NCBI RefSeq assembly: GCF_012689525.1
Contig: NZ_CP051516.1
Location: 2,480,001 to 2,544,000, forward strand
Direction: 5' to 3'
Origin: Paraburkholderia aromaticivorans
Lineage (GTDB): Bacteria > Pseudomonadota > Gammaproteobacteria > Burkholderiales > Burkholderiaceae
Length of the DNA stretch: 64,000 nt
Shown: positions 34,928 through 43,792 of the stretch, piece after piece
Layout of the letters: the number at the start of each line of letters is the position of its first letter
Numbering within the stretch: position 1 is the stretch's first letter
Notes under the pieces: model-generated
Told to the model about the DNA's origin: nothing
Databases searched by the model: none
The model's input: only the letters and a program-made list of their open reading frames with translations
Translations under genes and position numbers: made by a program

Positions 34928-35815
34928 ATGGAACTTCGCCAACTCCGCTATTTCATCGCGGTCGCCGAAGAAATGAACATCACGCGGGCCGCCCATCGCC
35001 TGCACATGACGCAGCCGCCGCTCAGCCGCCAGATCCAGCAGATCGAGGAAAGCGTCGGCCTGGCGCTGTTCGAGCGCGGCGCGCGGCCGCTGCGGCTGAC
35101 CGAAGCCGGGCGGATTTTCTATACACAGGCCAAACGCCTCGTCGACGAAGCGGACGAACTCGCCCCGCTCACGCGGCGCCTGGCACAACTGGCCGAGCGC
35201 GTCGTGATCGGCTTCGTGCCGTCGACGTTATATGGCGCACTGCCCGCCGTGATCCGCGCGTTTCGCGAGGCTGCACCGCATATCGAACTGTCGCTGATCG
35301 AAATGTTTACGATCGAACAGCTCGCGGCGCTCAAGGGCGGCCGTATCGACGTGGGCTTCGGCCGCCTGCGTTTCGACGACGCGCAGCTCGCGCGTGAAGT
35401 TCTTCTGGAAGAAAGAATGATCGCCGCCTTGCCGCAAGACCATCCGCTAGCCCGGCAGAAGAAGCCGCTGACGCTGGCGGCGCTCGCGCAGGAAACCTTG
35501 ATCGTCTACCCGAGCACGCCGCGCCCGAGCTATGCCGACCAGCAGCTATCGGCTATGCACGATCATGCGTTGGAGCCGAAGGCGATTCATGAAGTGCGCG
35601 AATTGCAGACCGCTTTAGGTCTGGTCGCGGCGCAAGTGGGCGTGTGTCTCGTGCCGGAAAGCGTGGAAGGTTTGCGCGCGCACGGCGTAGTGTATCGGCC
35701 AATTCCGGCGGCCAACGTCGCTTCGCCGATCATCATGAGCCGCCGTTTGCAGGACGAATCGCCGACCACCACGTTGCTGTGTTCGATCGCGCGAGACCTG
35801 TTCAAAAAGACCTGA
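34928..35815 (+). CDS. catR: LysR-type regulator of the catechol genes
   Basis: 295-residue CatM/BenM-like regulator: MELRQLRYFIAVAEEMNITR, LHMTQPPLSRQIQQIEESV and LFERGARPLRLTEAGRIFYT form the HTH. The effector domain has VVIGFVPSTLYGALPAVIRA, DVGFGRLRFDD and YPSTPRPSYADQQL, typical of muconate-responsive members. It is divergent from catB by 103 bp with an ATAC-N7-GTAT site at its own start. Activation of catBAC by cis,cis-muconate is known for the family; here it is inferred. Confidence 0.9.
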   Translation: MELRQLRYFIAVAEEMNITRAAHRLHMTQPPLSRQIQQIEESVGLALFERGARPLRLTEAGRIFYTQAKRLVDEADELAPLTRRLAQLAERVVIGFVPSTLYGALPAVIRAFREAAPHIELSLIEMFTIEQLAALKGGRIDVGFGRLRFDDAQLAREVLLEERMIAALPQDHPLARQKKPLTLAALAQETLIVYPSTPRPSYADQQLSAMHDHALEPKAIHEVRELQTALGLVAAQVGVCLVPESVEGLRAHGVVYRPIPAANVASPIIMSRRLQDESPTTTLLCSIARDLFKKT

Positions 35816-35832
35816 GAGCCTTTGCCTCGTTT

Positions 35833-36765
35833 TTACTTCTCGTCGAAGCGCCTTACGATATCCGCCATCAGGTTGCGCAGCCACACGTTGCCCTCGTCCT
35901 GATCGAAGTGCTCGTGCCAGTGCATCGTGACCGCCGCGATCGGCAAGGTCACGGGCAACTCGTAAATCTGAAAACCGCCGTCGCGATTAAAAATGTGCGC
36001 GAGACGCCGAGGTAGCGTGGCGAACAGATCCGTGACGGCCAGCACGCTCGGCAAGGCCACGAAATGCGGTAGTTCCAGCGCGATATGACGCCCGACGCCT
36101 TGCGTGCGGAATTCGTCGTCGAGCGCGTGGTGGCTGTGCTCGACCGACGTGATCTGCACGTGCGACGCATCCAGAAACGCCTTCAAACTCAGTTCTTTCG
36201 TGCGCGGCAAGCCGCGGCGCTTCCTCGTCATACACACATACGTCTCTTCGAACAGCGCCTGATGCCGCGTGCGCGCGGTCAACGTGGGCAGATTGCCAAT
36301 GGCGAAATCGAGCCGGCTCGCGCGCAGTGCGTCTTCCATTTCCTCGACCGGCAGCGGCTCGATACGCAGCCTCACGCGCGGCGCCTGCCGGTGCAACGCC
36401 TCGCAAATCGGCGGCAGATAGGCCAATTCGCCCGCGTCCGACAGTGACAGCCGGAACGTGCGCGTGCTCACCGCCGGGTCGAAATGCTCCGCGTAACGCA
36501 GCGCCTCGCGCACGGTGTCGAGCGCGCGGGACACGATAGTCGACAGTTCCAGCGCGATCGGCGTGGGCTGCATGCCGGCGCGCGTGCGGATGAAGAGCGG
36601 ATCGTCGAACAGCGTGCGCAAACGCCCCAGCGAATAGCTGATAGCGGGCTGCGACAGCGCCAGCCGCTCGCCCGCGCGAGTCAGGCTGCGTTCTTCGACG
36701 ATCGCCTGAAAAACGCGCAGCAAATTGAGGTCGACGTGGTCCAGCGAGTTCATCGAGATATCCAT
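35833..36765 (-). CDS. LysR-type regulator divergent from iacC (IacR1-like)
   Basis: 310-residue LysR of the NodD/NahR subgroup: VDLNLLRVFQAIVEERSLTR, LALSQPAISYSLGRLRTLF and PLFIRTRAGMQPTPIALEL. The effector domain has TFRLSLSDAGELAYLPPICE and RASRLDFAIGNLPTLTARTR. The ATG choice is uncertain (36786, 36765 or 36753); 36765 avoids overlap with the inverted repeat at 36770-36796. It is divergent from the Rieske oxygenase genes. In P. phytofirmans PsJN a LysR protein is reported, as I recall, to respond to dioxindole-3-acetate; this is the positional equivalent. Confidence 0.85.
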   Translation of the reverse strand: MDISMNSLDHVDLNLLRVFQAIVEERSLTRAGERLALSQPAISYSLGRLRTLFDDPLFIRTRAGMQPTPIALELSTIVSRALDTVREALRYAEHFDPAVSTRTFRLSLSDAGELAYLPPICEALHRQAPRVRLRIEPLPVEEMEDALRASRLDFAIGNLPTLTARTRHQALFEETYVCMTRKRRGLPRTKELSLKAFLDASHVQITSVEHSHHALDDEFRTQGVGRHIALELPHFVALPSVLAVTDLFATLPRRLAHIFNRDGGFQIYELPVTLPIAAVTMHWHEHFDQDEGNVWLRNLMADIVRRFDEK

Positions 36766-36769
36766 GTGG

Positions 36770-36796
36770 TTGATCTTACATTTCATTTTAGATCAA
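36770..36796. promoter_or_regulatory. Candidate operator between the LysR gene and iacC
   Basis: TTGATC (36770-36775) and GATCAA (36791-36796) form an inverted repeat with a 15-bp AT-rich spacer in the divergent promoter. NodD/NahR-type LysR proteins bind ATC/GAT-containing boxes of this kind. Inference from position and symmetry. Confidence 0.45.
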
Positions 36797-36858
36797 TTTG
36801 ACGCATATCAGTGGTTGGGCGAGACTTTGCTTCATCGACCACCCCACTTACACAAGCC

Positions 36859-38142
36859 ATGAGCGAATCCTCATATCAGACCGTCGACACGAGCGCGCTG
36901 TATCAGCGCGCGCAGTCCGACCGCGTGGCCCCGTCGCTGTATTACGACCCGGCTGTCTTCGAAGCGGAACTCGAGCGCATTTTCTACAAGACCTGGATCT
37001 GGGTCGCGCACGAAAGCGAACTGCCGAATCCAGGCGACTTCCGCACCACCACGATCGGCCGTCAACCGGTGATCGTGGTGCGCGACAAGAGCGGCGCGGT
37101 CAACGTCCTGCAGAACCGCTGCCGTCATCGCGGCGCGACCGTCTGCGAACAGCACAAGGGCAACGCGAAAGGCTTCACGTGTCCGTATCACAGCTGGACC
37201 TACGGCCTCGACGGCGCGTTGCGCGCGCTGCCGTACGGCGACGGTTATGAAGGCGTGATCGACAAGACCGACCTGCCGCTCGCCAGTCTGCGCGTGGGCA
37301 TTTATCAAGGCCTGATCTTCGCGAGCTTCAATCAGGAGATCGAGCCGCTGGAAGATTTCCTCGGCGGCGCCAAGCCGTGGATCGATCTGTTCATGAAGCA
37401 AGGCGCCGGCTATCCGATCAAGGCCAACGGCGAGCATCGTTTCCGCTTCAATGGCAACTGGAAGATCCAGCTCGAAAACACCACCGACCTGTATCACTTT
37501 CCGGTGGTCCACAAGTCGTGGATGAAATCGATCGACGACGAAACCGCCGCCGCGATCACGAGCTTCATGACGAGCGACCAAGCCTTCTGCCGCTCGCTCG
37601 GCAACGGCCACAGCCTCGCCGTGCTGGTGCCGGAAATCGTCGATCTAGATAAGGACGACGGCGCGCCGATTCCCGAGCGCTTCGAAGAACTTGCCGCCTC
37701 GCTCGCCAAGGATCACACGCCGGAGGAAGTGCGCCGCATCGTGCGCTCGCTGATGGGCGTCGGCTTCAACCTGAATCTGTTTCCAAACCTCGCGCTGTCG
37801 ATGGCATTTTTCCGCGTACTGCGGCCCATTTCCGCGAACGAGACCGAGATCCGTCACGTCGCCCTCGCCATGGACGGCGGCCCCGAGGAAGCGAACCGCG
37901 TACGCCTGCGCATCCATGAACACTTCCAGGGCCCGTTCGGTTTCGGCAGCCCGGACGACGCCGAAGCGTGGGAGCGCGTGCAGCGCGGCTCGCAGGCCGG
38001 CCCCGATCTGCCGATTCTCGTCAACCGTGGCTTGAATCGCGAAAGCACCGCGCCGAACGGCGAAAAGACCGCGCACGCCACCGACGAAACCGGCATGCGC
38101 GAAGCGTACGCGCAATGGCGCACGATGATGGAGCAAGCATGA
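36859..38142 (+). CDS. iacC: Rieske ring-hydroxylating oxygenase, alpha subunit (IacC-like)
   Basis: Catalytic subunit of a non-haem iron oxygenase acting late in IAA degradation, on the route to catechol. It has 427 residues. The Rieske [2Fe-2S] ligands are Cys88-x-His90 (NRCRHRGATVC) and Cys108-x2-His111 (FTCPYHSWTYG). The mononuclear iron site has Asp210, His213 and His218 (NTTDLYHFPVVHKSW), with a distal Asp downstream. The ATG at 36859 begins the conserved N-terminus. Anthranilate or benzoate dioxygenase alpha subunits are related alternatives, but the full iac gene set around it favours IacC. It overlaps the beta-subunit gene (ATGA). Confidence 0.88.
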   Translation: MSESSYQTVDTSALYQRAQSDRVAPSLYYDPAVFEAELERIFYKTWIWVAHESELPNPGDFRTTTIGRQPVIVVRDKSGAVNVLQNRCRHRGATVCEQHKGNAKGFTCPYHSWTYGLDGALRALPYGDGYEGVIDKTDLPLASLRVGIYQGLIFASFNQEIEPLEDFLGGAKPWIDLFMKQGAGYPIKANGEHRFRFNGNWKIQLENTTDLYHFPVVHKSWMKSIDDETAAAITSFMTSDQAFCRSLGNGHSLAVLVPEIVDLDKDDGAPIPERFEELAASLAKDHTPEEVRRIVRSLMGVGFNLNLFPNLALSMAFFRVLRPISANETEIRHVALAMDGGPEEANRVRLRIHEHFQGPFGFGSPDDAEAWERVQRGSQAGPDLPILVNRGLNRESTAPNGEKTAHATDETGMREAYAQWRTMMEQA

Positions 38143-38639
38143 TGGACGACAGGAACACGCTGTTTTCGCAAAAGACATTCGCCGGCGCAATCGAACTCAT
38201 CTGGCGCGAAGCCGAACTTTTGGACCGCAAGGACTATCGCGAGTGGCTCACGCTGTGGGACCCGACGGGCTTCTACGTGGTGCCGATCGACCACGACACC
38301 ACCGACTTCGCCGCCACGCTGAACTACGCGTACGACGATCAGGACATGCGCGAAAAACGCGTGCAACGCATGACGTCCGGCTATTCGGCCTCGGCTTCCG
38401 ACGCCGCCCGCACCGTACGCACCGTGTCGCGCTTCACGCTCACGAGCGACGCCAGCGATGAAGTCACCGTGAATTCGGCGCAGGTCATCGTCGCGTACAA
38501 ACGCGGCAAGTCGACGCTGTTCGCCGCGGACCTCACGCATCGCATCAGTTTCGCGAGCGGCGAGCCGCGCATCGTGCAGAAGGTGATCCGCCTGATCGAT
38601 TCGACCGAAGCGTTGAGCGCGATCGGCTTCCTGCTCTGA
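38139..38639 (+). CDS. iacD: Rieske oxygenase small (beta) subunit (IacD-like)
   Basis: 166-residue NTF2-fold structural subunit of the IacC oxygenase: LFSQKTFAGAIELIWREAEL, LDRKDYREWLTLWDPTGFYV, and later RTVSRFTLTSDASDEVTVNS. The start ATG at 38139 lies within the iacC stop codon; a second ATG follows immediately (38142). No catalytic residues are expected in this subunit. The coupling ensures equal production with the alpha subunit. Confidence 0.88.
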   Translation: MMDDRNTLFSQKTFAGAIELIWREAELLDRKDYREWLTLWDPTGFYVVPIDHDTTDFAATLNYAYDDQDMREKRVQRMTSGYSASASDAARTVRTVSRFTLTSDASDEVTVNSAQVIVAYKRGKSTLFAADLTHRISFASGEPRIVQKVIRLIDSTEALSAIGFLL

Positions 38640-38670
38640 TCTTCTAGCCTTTGAAACCGCGAGCGCAGCG

Positions 38671-39054
38671 ATGCCTACATTAGAAGTTTATTTGCCGGAA
38701 GGCCAGGCGCCGGCGCGTAAGGCGCAATTGATCGCGGGTCTTACGAAGGCCACCGTAGCGGCAATCCGCGCGCCCGCTGAATCGGTGCGGATTCTGTTGA
38801 GTGAATTGCCGTCGCACGATTTCGGTTTGGGCGGCGTGAGCAACGCGAATGTTCGAGCGCCGCTTCTGACCATCGTGGCGGTCCTGATCGCGGGCCGCAC
38901 GCCCGCGCAGAAGGAAGCCCTGATCGCCGCGCTCAGCCAGACCGGCGCGGACGTACTCGACACGCCGCTTGCCGCCGCCCGCGTGATGATCAAGGACATT
39001 CCGAATACCGATTTCGGCATCGGCGGCCAGACTGCGAAATCACTAGGGCGCTAG
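38671..39054 (+). CDS. Tandem-domain tautomerase (4-oxalocrotonate tautomerase superfamily; IacY-like)
   Basis: 127 residues made of two fused 4-OT-like beta-alpha-beta units. The first is MPTLEVYLPEGQAPARKAQL, ending SHDFGLGG; the second is RAPLLTIVAVLIAGRTPAQK, ending NTDFGIGG. The repeated D-F-G-h-G-G ends mark the duplication. Pro1 (after Met removal) is the expected catalytic base of the first unit, and a Pro is also present at the start of the second. As I recall, a tautomerase and an MFS protein of the P. phytofirmans iac region are reported to help remove dioxindole-3-acetate; this pair (38671 and 39095) matches that description. Confidence 0.82.
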   Translation: MPTLEVYLPEGQAPARKAQLIAGLTKATVAAIRAPAESVRILLSELPSHDFGLGGVSNANVRAPLLTIVAVLIAGRTPAQKEALIAALSQTGADVLDTPLAAARVMIKDIPNTDFGIGGQTAKSLGR

Positions 39055-39094
39055 CGCCTTTCCTTTTAGCTAACGCGAACCAACGGGCACGCAG

Positions 39095-40411
39095 ATGCAA
39101 AACGACACGTTTTCTCCCACGGCCGGATCGCCACTTGTATCCGCAGCACCGGCGACCTCGCGGACCTTGCGGCGGATCATCATCGCCTCCGTGCTCGGCA
39201 ATGCGCTCGAGTGGTACGACTTTTTTCTGTACGGCACGGCCGCCGCGCTGATCTTCGGACCGCTGTTTTTCCCGATGCACGGCGATCCGCTACTTGGCAC
39301 GCTGGCCGCTTTCGCGGGCTTCGCGATCGGTTTCCTCGCGCGGCCGCTGGGCGGTATCGTGTTCGGCCATATCGGCGACCGGCACGGCCGCAAGCGCGCG
39401 CTCGTCATCACGCTGATGATGATGGGCGTGGCCACCTTCGGCATCGGCCTGCTGCCCACGTTCTCGCAAGTCGGCTTTCTTGCGCCTGCCGCGCTCGTCT
39501 GTCTGCGGGTCGTACAAGGCATCGCGTCAGGCGGCGAATGGGGCGGCGGCGTGCTGCTGATCAGCGAGAGCGCGCCGGCCAATCGTCGCGGCTACTATGC
39601 GGCGTTCAGCCAGTTGGGCGTGGCGGGTGGCTTCGTGTTGTCGGCGGCCGCGTTTTATCTGGTGCAGCGCTTGCCGGTCGAAAGCTTCATGTCGTGGGGC
39701 TGGCGCGTGCCGTTTCTGGCCAGCGTGCTGATCTTCGGCGTCGGCGTGTACATTCGCCGGCGCTTGCCGGAGAGCCGCGACTTCACCGCCGCCAAACCGA
39801 AGCACATGCCTGTGCTGACGGTGCTGCGCAATCATCCGAAGCAGGTCTTGCAAGCGATGGGATTGCGCGTCGCCGAAAACGGCGGGACGTATATCTTTCT
39901 TTCGTTCGTGCTGGTGTATGGCAAGACGATCGGCGTGCCGGTTTCGGTGATGCTCGGCGGCGTGATGGTCGCCATGTTGCTCGAACTCGTGACGATCGTG
40001 TTGTGGGGCCGTCTATCGGATGTGATCGGACGGCGACCGGTGTATATGATCGGCGCGCTCGGGCTGGTGGTGATCGCGTTTCCCGCGTTCTGGCTGATCG
40101 ATACGCATCAGCCAATGCTCGTGTTTCTGTCGCTCGTGCTCGGCCTGCCGTTCTGCCACGCGGCCATGATCGGCACACAACCCGCGTTGATGGGCGAACT
40201 GTTCCCCACTGAAGTGCGTTACTCGGGCATGGCGCTCGGTCACGAAATCGCTTCGGTCTTTTCCGGCGGACTCGCGCCGCTCGTCGCCACCGCGTTGTAT
40301 GCGAAAGTGCGCGCGCCGTGGCCAGTCGCGCTGATGCTGATCGGCTTTGGCGTGATCACCGCGCTCACGCTCGTGACGATTCCCCGCAACACCAGCACCA
40401 CGCATGATTGA
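39095..40411 (+). CDS. MFS transporter (metabolite:H+ symporter type) of the IAA region
   Basis: 438-residue inner-membrane carrier with 12 predicted helices. It has MHS-subfamily marks: ASVLGNALEWYDFFLYGTA, GFLARPLGGIVFGHIGDRHG with RKRALVITLMMMG, ASGGEWGGGVLLISE and the second-half loop WGRLSDVIGRRPVYMIG. It follows the tautomerase gene by 40 bp in the iacC operon, so it likely imports IAA or moves an oxindole intermediate. It converges on the histidine kinase with a 10-bp gap. Confidence 0.85.
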   Translation: MQNDTFSPTAGSPLVSAAPATSRTLRRIIIASVLGNALEWYDFFLYGTAAALIFGPLFFPMHGDPLLGTLAAFAGFAIGFLARPLGGIVFGHIGDRHGRKRALVITLMMMGVATFGIGLLPTFSQVGFLAPAALVCLRVVQGIASGGEWGGGVLLISESAPANRRGYYAAFSQLGVAGGFVLSAAAFYLVQRLPVESFMSWGWRVPFLASVLIFGVGVYIRRRLPESRDFTAAKPKHMPVLTVLRNHPKQVLQAMGLRVAENGGTYIFLSFVLVYGKTIGVPVSVMLGGVMVAMLLELVTIVLWGRLSDVIGRRPVYMIGALGLVVIAFPAFWLIDTHQPMLVFLSLVLGLPFCHAAMIGTQPALMGELFPTEVRYSGMALGHEIASVFSGGLAPLVATALYAKVRAPWPVALMLIGFGVITALTLVTIPRNTSTTHD

Positions 40412-40421
40412 TCTGTTGCAA

Positions 40422-41930
40422 TCAACCGGCCGGCGCGGCGACGAGTGGCAGCGAGAAGCTGCATTCGAGCCCGCCGTGCTGCGCTGGTTTCGCCCAGATC
40501 TCGCCGCCGTGTCGCGTGACGATGTTCTTGCACAGCGAGAGCCCAATGCCGTTGCCGCCCGCCTTCGACGAAGAGAAGCCGTCGAACAGCCGGCCGTGTG
40601 CATCGGCGGGAACGCCTGGGCCGTTGTCGATGACCTGGGCGATCGCGTATTTGCCGCGCAAGTGCGTGACGAGGCGAAGCTCGCGGCGCGGCGGCGTCGC
40701 GTTTTCGTTTGCCCGTTCGTTTACCCCTTCTCCCAGCGCTTCGATCGCGTTGAAGGCCAGATTCAACACCACCTGACCGATCAACACGCGCTCGACATAC
40801 ACCGGCAGCGGCTGCGGCGCCTGCTCGATCGTGAGCGTCACGCCCGCCTCGCGCGCGCGCAATTCGATGAAGTACGCAACGTCCGCGAGCACCTCGCGCA
40901 GATCCGCATGCGTCTCGCTCGGCTCGCGCTTGACGATGTAATCGCGCACACTCTTGATGATCAACGCCGCATGCTCAGCCTGACGATCGGCGCTGCGCAA
41001 ACCCCATACGGCGTCGTCGATCGAAGCGGGTTGCGCGAGCCGCCGGATTGCGCCTTCGATGAAGTTGCGCACGGCGGCAAGCGGCTGGCTCAGTTCATGA
41101 GCGATCGCAGTCGCCATTTCCCCCATCGCGTTGTAGCGTCCCGCGTATTCAAGCAGACGCGCTTCGTTGCGTCGCGCTTCTTCGATGGCGACTTCGTCCG
41201 TCACGTCGCGAAAGTGCAGCAGCCGACCGTTGAGGTCGTTCTCGATCTCGATGCGCCGGCAGGTGATGCGCAACCAGCCCGGCGTGCCGTCGCGGCGCGT
41301 GACGTGATAACGCTGCGGCGCCGACGGTTGAATCCGCGGCGCGCTCGCGAGCTGTTCCAGCAGACGCTCGCGGTCCGGCTCGCTGCAATAGTCGAGCACG
41401 TCTCCTACCGGCGCGCCCTCTTCCAGGCCGAGCACGCGCCGGCCAGATTCGCTGACGAACTCCACTTCGCCCGTGGGCGTCAGTACCGCGACGCCTTCGC
41501 CGAGATCCTGCATGAATTCGCGCAGCCGCGATTCGTAACGACGCAGCGTTTGCTTGAGCGTGTCTTCGACGCTGATATCGCGGAACTGCACCATCACCAC
41601 CGCGCGCTCGCGCAGCGGCACGTATGTGGCAATTGCCTCGGACAACATGTCGGCCCCGGTGCGCGAGCGGTAACACCACTCGTACACCTGCGGGCCTTCG
41701 GTGATCGCCCGGTCCATCGCGCCGACGCCGATCTCGCGACGGTACTTTGGCACCGGACGCGTCATATCTTTCGCCTTGAGCGGCAACAATTCGGCGAGCG
41801 TAAAGCCGAGCGCCTCGCAGGCCGCGCGATTGGCCCACACGATCGCCTTGGTTTCGGCGTCGTGCAGCAGCACGCACAGCGTGAGCGCGTCGAGCAGGCG
41901 GTGGAAGTCTTCTTCGGCGGGGAAATTCAT
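40422..41930 (-). CDS. Cytoplasmic PAS-domain sensor histidine kinase (IacS-like)
   Basis: About 502 residues with no transmembrane segment. Two PAS domains are visible (FHRLLDALTLCVLLHDAETK onward; LREFMQDLGEGVAVLTPTGE onward, ending RLLHFRDVTDEVAIEEAR). The dimerisation box MGEMATAIAHELSQPLAAVR carries the phosphorylated His, and the ATPase has NLAFNAIEAL, VIDNGPGVP and GGNGIGLSLCKNIV. The architecture is FixL-like and the kinase probably senses a soluble ligand such as IAA. The partner is the FixJ-type regulator at 46278. The start is uncertain: 41930 (MNFPAEEDF) or 41975. It is divergent from iacA. Confidence 0.85.
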   Translation of the reverse strand: MNFPAEEDFHRLLDALTLCVLLHDAETKAIVWANRAACEALGFTLAELLPLKAKDMTRPVPKYRREIGVGAMDRAITEGPQVYEWCYRSRTGADMLSEAIATYVPLRERAVVMVQFRDISVEDTLKQTLRRYESRLREFMQDLGEGVAVLTPTGEVEFVSESGRRVLGLEEGAPVGDVLDYCSEPDRERLLEQLASAPRIQPSAPQRYHVTRRDGTPGWLRITCRRIEIENDLNGRLLHFRDVTDEVAIEEARRNEARLLEYAGRYNAMGEMATAIAHELSQPLAAVRNFIEGAIRRLAQPASIDDAVWGLRSADRQAEHAALIIKSVRDYIVKREPSETHADLREVLADVAYFIELRAREAGVTLTIEQAPQPLPVYVERVLIGQVVLNLAFNAIEALGEGVNERANENATPPRRELRLVTHLRGKYAIAQVIDNGPGVPADAHGRLFDGFSSSKAGGNGIGLSLCKNIVTRHGGEIWAKPAQHGGLECSFSLPLVAAPAG

Positions 41931-42168
41931 CGGGCAGTACGGCACACAGGTTCGATCACGTATGGGCAGAAACATAACACCAGTGCGCGTGTTACGCGCC
42001 TGAAGATTTCTTTAGACGACCCCGGAGCACTACCTAAAACTGCGCCCCGCGCCCCAATTGAAGCGTTCTTTTTGCATTTCTAGACTGGTCTGAAGCTGCA
42101 CGGCTCATCGTTTCGAGTCCAACTTGCCGCAAATTCAAGTCAATAACGAATCAAGGAGAAGCCCCACC

Positions 42169-43338
42169 ATGTCCGACACCGCCGCCGTTGTTGCCGATCA
42201 ATCGAGCACGTCGAACACCGCCCGCCTGCCGCTCGACGAAGTGATCGCCGAGATCGCCGCGCGCCGCGATGAGTTCGACCGCCTCTCGCATGTGCCGCGC
42301 GACGTGATCGCCAAACTCAAGCGTGCGGGTGTGTATCGCGCGGCCACGCCACGGCGTTTCGGTGGCGACGCGCTGGCGCCGGCCCTGTTTCTCGACATGA
42401 TCGAGCGCATCGCGGTCGCGGATGGATCGGCGGCGTGGGTCGCGAGCTTCGGCTCGGCCAATGTCTACCTGGCGGCGCTGCCCTTGCATACACAAGCAGA
42501 AATCTACGCCGACGGCCCCGACCAGGTGTTCGCGGGCGGACTCTTCCCGGTGCAGCCGGCACAGCCCGCTGAAGGCGGCTGGCGCGTGAACGGCACGTGG
42601 AAATTCGCGAGCGGCTGCAAGGGCGCGGACTGGCTCGGTGTAGGCATCGGCGTGGGCGCTCCAGGCGCGGGCGGCAAACCGCGCACCGCCGTGTTCCGTC
42701 CGCATCAGGTGGAGATCGTCGAGAACTGGGACGTGGTCGGCATGCAGGGCACCGGCAGTCACGATCTGCGCGTCTCCGACCAGTTCGTTGCAGACGACTG
42801 GACCTTCGTGCGCGGCGGCGAACCCTGCGTGGACGAACCGCTGTATCGCTACCCGACCATCGCTTATGCCGCGCAGGTGCTCGCCGTGGTCAACCTCGGC
42901 CTCGCGCGCGCCGCGCTCGATGTCGCGAACCATATGGCCGGCGGCCGCAAGACCACGACCGGCGCGCCGCAACTCGCCGACCGCGCGTACTACCGCATCG
43001 AACTCGCAAAAGCCGAGGCGCAATTGCGCTCGGCCCGCGCATTCTTCTACGACACCACTAACCAGGTCTGGCAATCGATTCTCGCCGGCAATGCCGTCAC
43101 AGCGGATCAGGTGAGCCTGCTGCGTCTCTCGGCGACGCAGATCGCCCGCGAAGGCGCCGACGTCGTGCAGCGCGCTTACCGGCTCGGTGGCACGATGGCG
43201 ATTTATCGCTCGCATCCGCTGCAACGCCTGATGCGTGACTCGATGGTCGTGACCCAGCACGCGTTTCTCGGCGAAGGCAACTATGACGGCGCCGGTGCCG
43301 TATTCGTAGGCGTACCGCCGATTCCGGGCTACCTGTAA
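42169..43338 (+). CDS. iacA: IacA: flavin-dependent monooxygenase of the acyl-CoA dehydrogenase fold
   Basis: Initiates IAA degradation by oxygenating the indole ring (to 2- and/or 3-hydroxylated, oxindole-type products) with reduced flavin supplied by IacG. It has 389 residues: LDEVIAEIAARRDEFDRLSH, VPRDVIAKLKRAGVYRAATP, RFGGDALAPALFLDMIERIA, GTWKFASGCKGADWLGVGIG and VVGMQGTGSHDLRVSDQFVA are the hallmarks of the DszC/HsaA-type group. The ATG at 42169 has AAGGAGAAG upstream. It is the first gene of the iacABIHE operon and divergent from the kinase, a natural target of the two-component system. Confidence 0.88.
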   Translation: MSDTAAVVADQSSTSNTARLPLDEVIAEIAARRDEFDRLSHVPRDVIAKLKRAGVYRAATPRRFGGDALAPALFLDMIERIAVADGSAAWVASFGSANVYLAALPLHTQAEIYADGPDQVFAGGLFPVQPAQPAEGGWRVNGTWKFASGCKGADWLGVGIGVGAPGAGGKPRTAVFRPHQVEIVENWDVVGMQGTGSHDLRVSDQFVADDWTFVRGGEPCVDEPLYRYPTIAYAAQVLAVVNLGLARAALDVANHMAGGRKTTTGAPQLADRAYYRIELAKAEAQLRSARAFFYDTTNQVWQSILAGNAVTADQVSLLRLSATQIAREGADVVQRAYRLGGTMAIYRSHPLQRLMRDSMVVTQHAFLGEGNYDGAGAVFVGVPPIPGYL

Positions 43339-43394
43339 GCCACTTTACGATTGATCACCCTCTGAACGATTACGATTGCAAGGAGCAACACCTC

Positions 43395-43772
43395 ATGTCC
43401 GATACCTCAACGCAGCCGCTGCGTGTTCTGTTCTGCTGCGGCGTCACGCAGAATTTCTTCGACCTGCCGCGCGAGCAAATCGGCGAAGTCTGGCAGGCCT
43501 ACGGCAAGATGCTGGCCGCGATCGAGTCGATGGAAGGCGTCAAAGTGCTCGGCATCATGGACGACGACCGCCTCACCGTGGGCCATGCCGACAACTCGCC
43601 GTGGACCTTCTATATCATGGCGGACGTGCGCGATTTCGACACGACTGTCGCCGTGTGCAATCTGTATCGCACCACGCCTGTGGGCGAATACAACCTGTGG
43701 CGCTACGGCAAGATTGAAGCGCGTGTCGGACGCGCGCTGCAAGTGCCGCCGCAACATGCCAACGCCGCTTGA
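43395..43772 (+). CDS. iacB: IacB-like small protein of the IAA pathway
   Basis: 125-residue soluble protein: LRVLFCCGVTQNFFDLPREQ, IGEVWQAYGKMLAAIESMEG, VKVLGIMDDDRLTVGHADNS, then PWTFYIMADVRDFDTTVAVC. The ferredoxin-like, dimeric alpha/beta-barrel appearance suggests a small accessory enzyme. It lies directly after iacA in this and other iac clusters. The exact reaction is unsettled; the call rests on position and overall resemblance. Confidence 0.8.
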   Translation: MSDTSTQPLRVLFCCGVTQNFFDLPREQIGEVWQAYGKMLAAIESMEGVKVLGIMDDDRLTVGHADNSPWTFYIMADVRDFDTTVAVCNLYRTTPVGEYNLWRYGKIEARVGRALQVPPQHANAA

Positions 43773-43792
43773 GCGTAACGGAGCGGAATGCA

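Noticed and set aside
36859..38639. Benzoate or anthranilate dioxygenase (benAB/andAc-type)
   Set aside because: Related by family, but no dihydrodiol dehydrogenase or separate ferredoxin accompanies it, and a full iac gene set surrounds it, so IacCD fits better.
40404..42083. Rightward open frame of about 560 codons opposite the histidine kinase
   Set aside because: Antisense to all kinase motifs; no start signal or recognisable domain.
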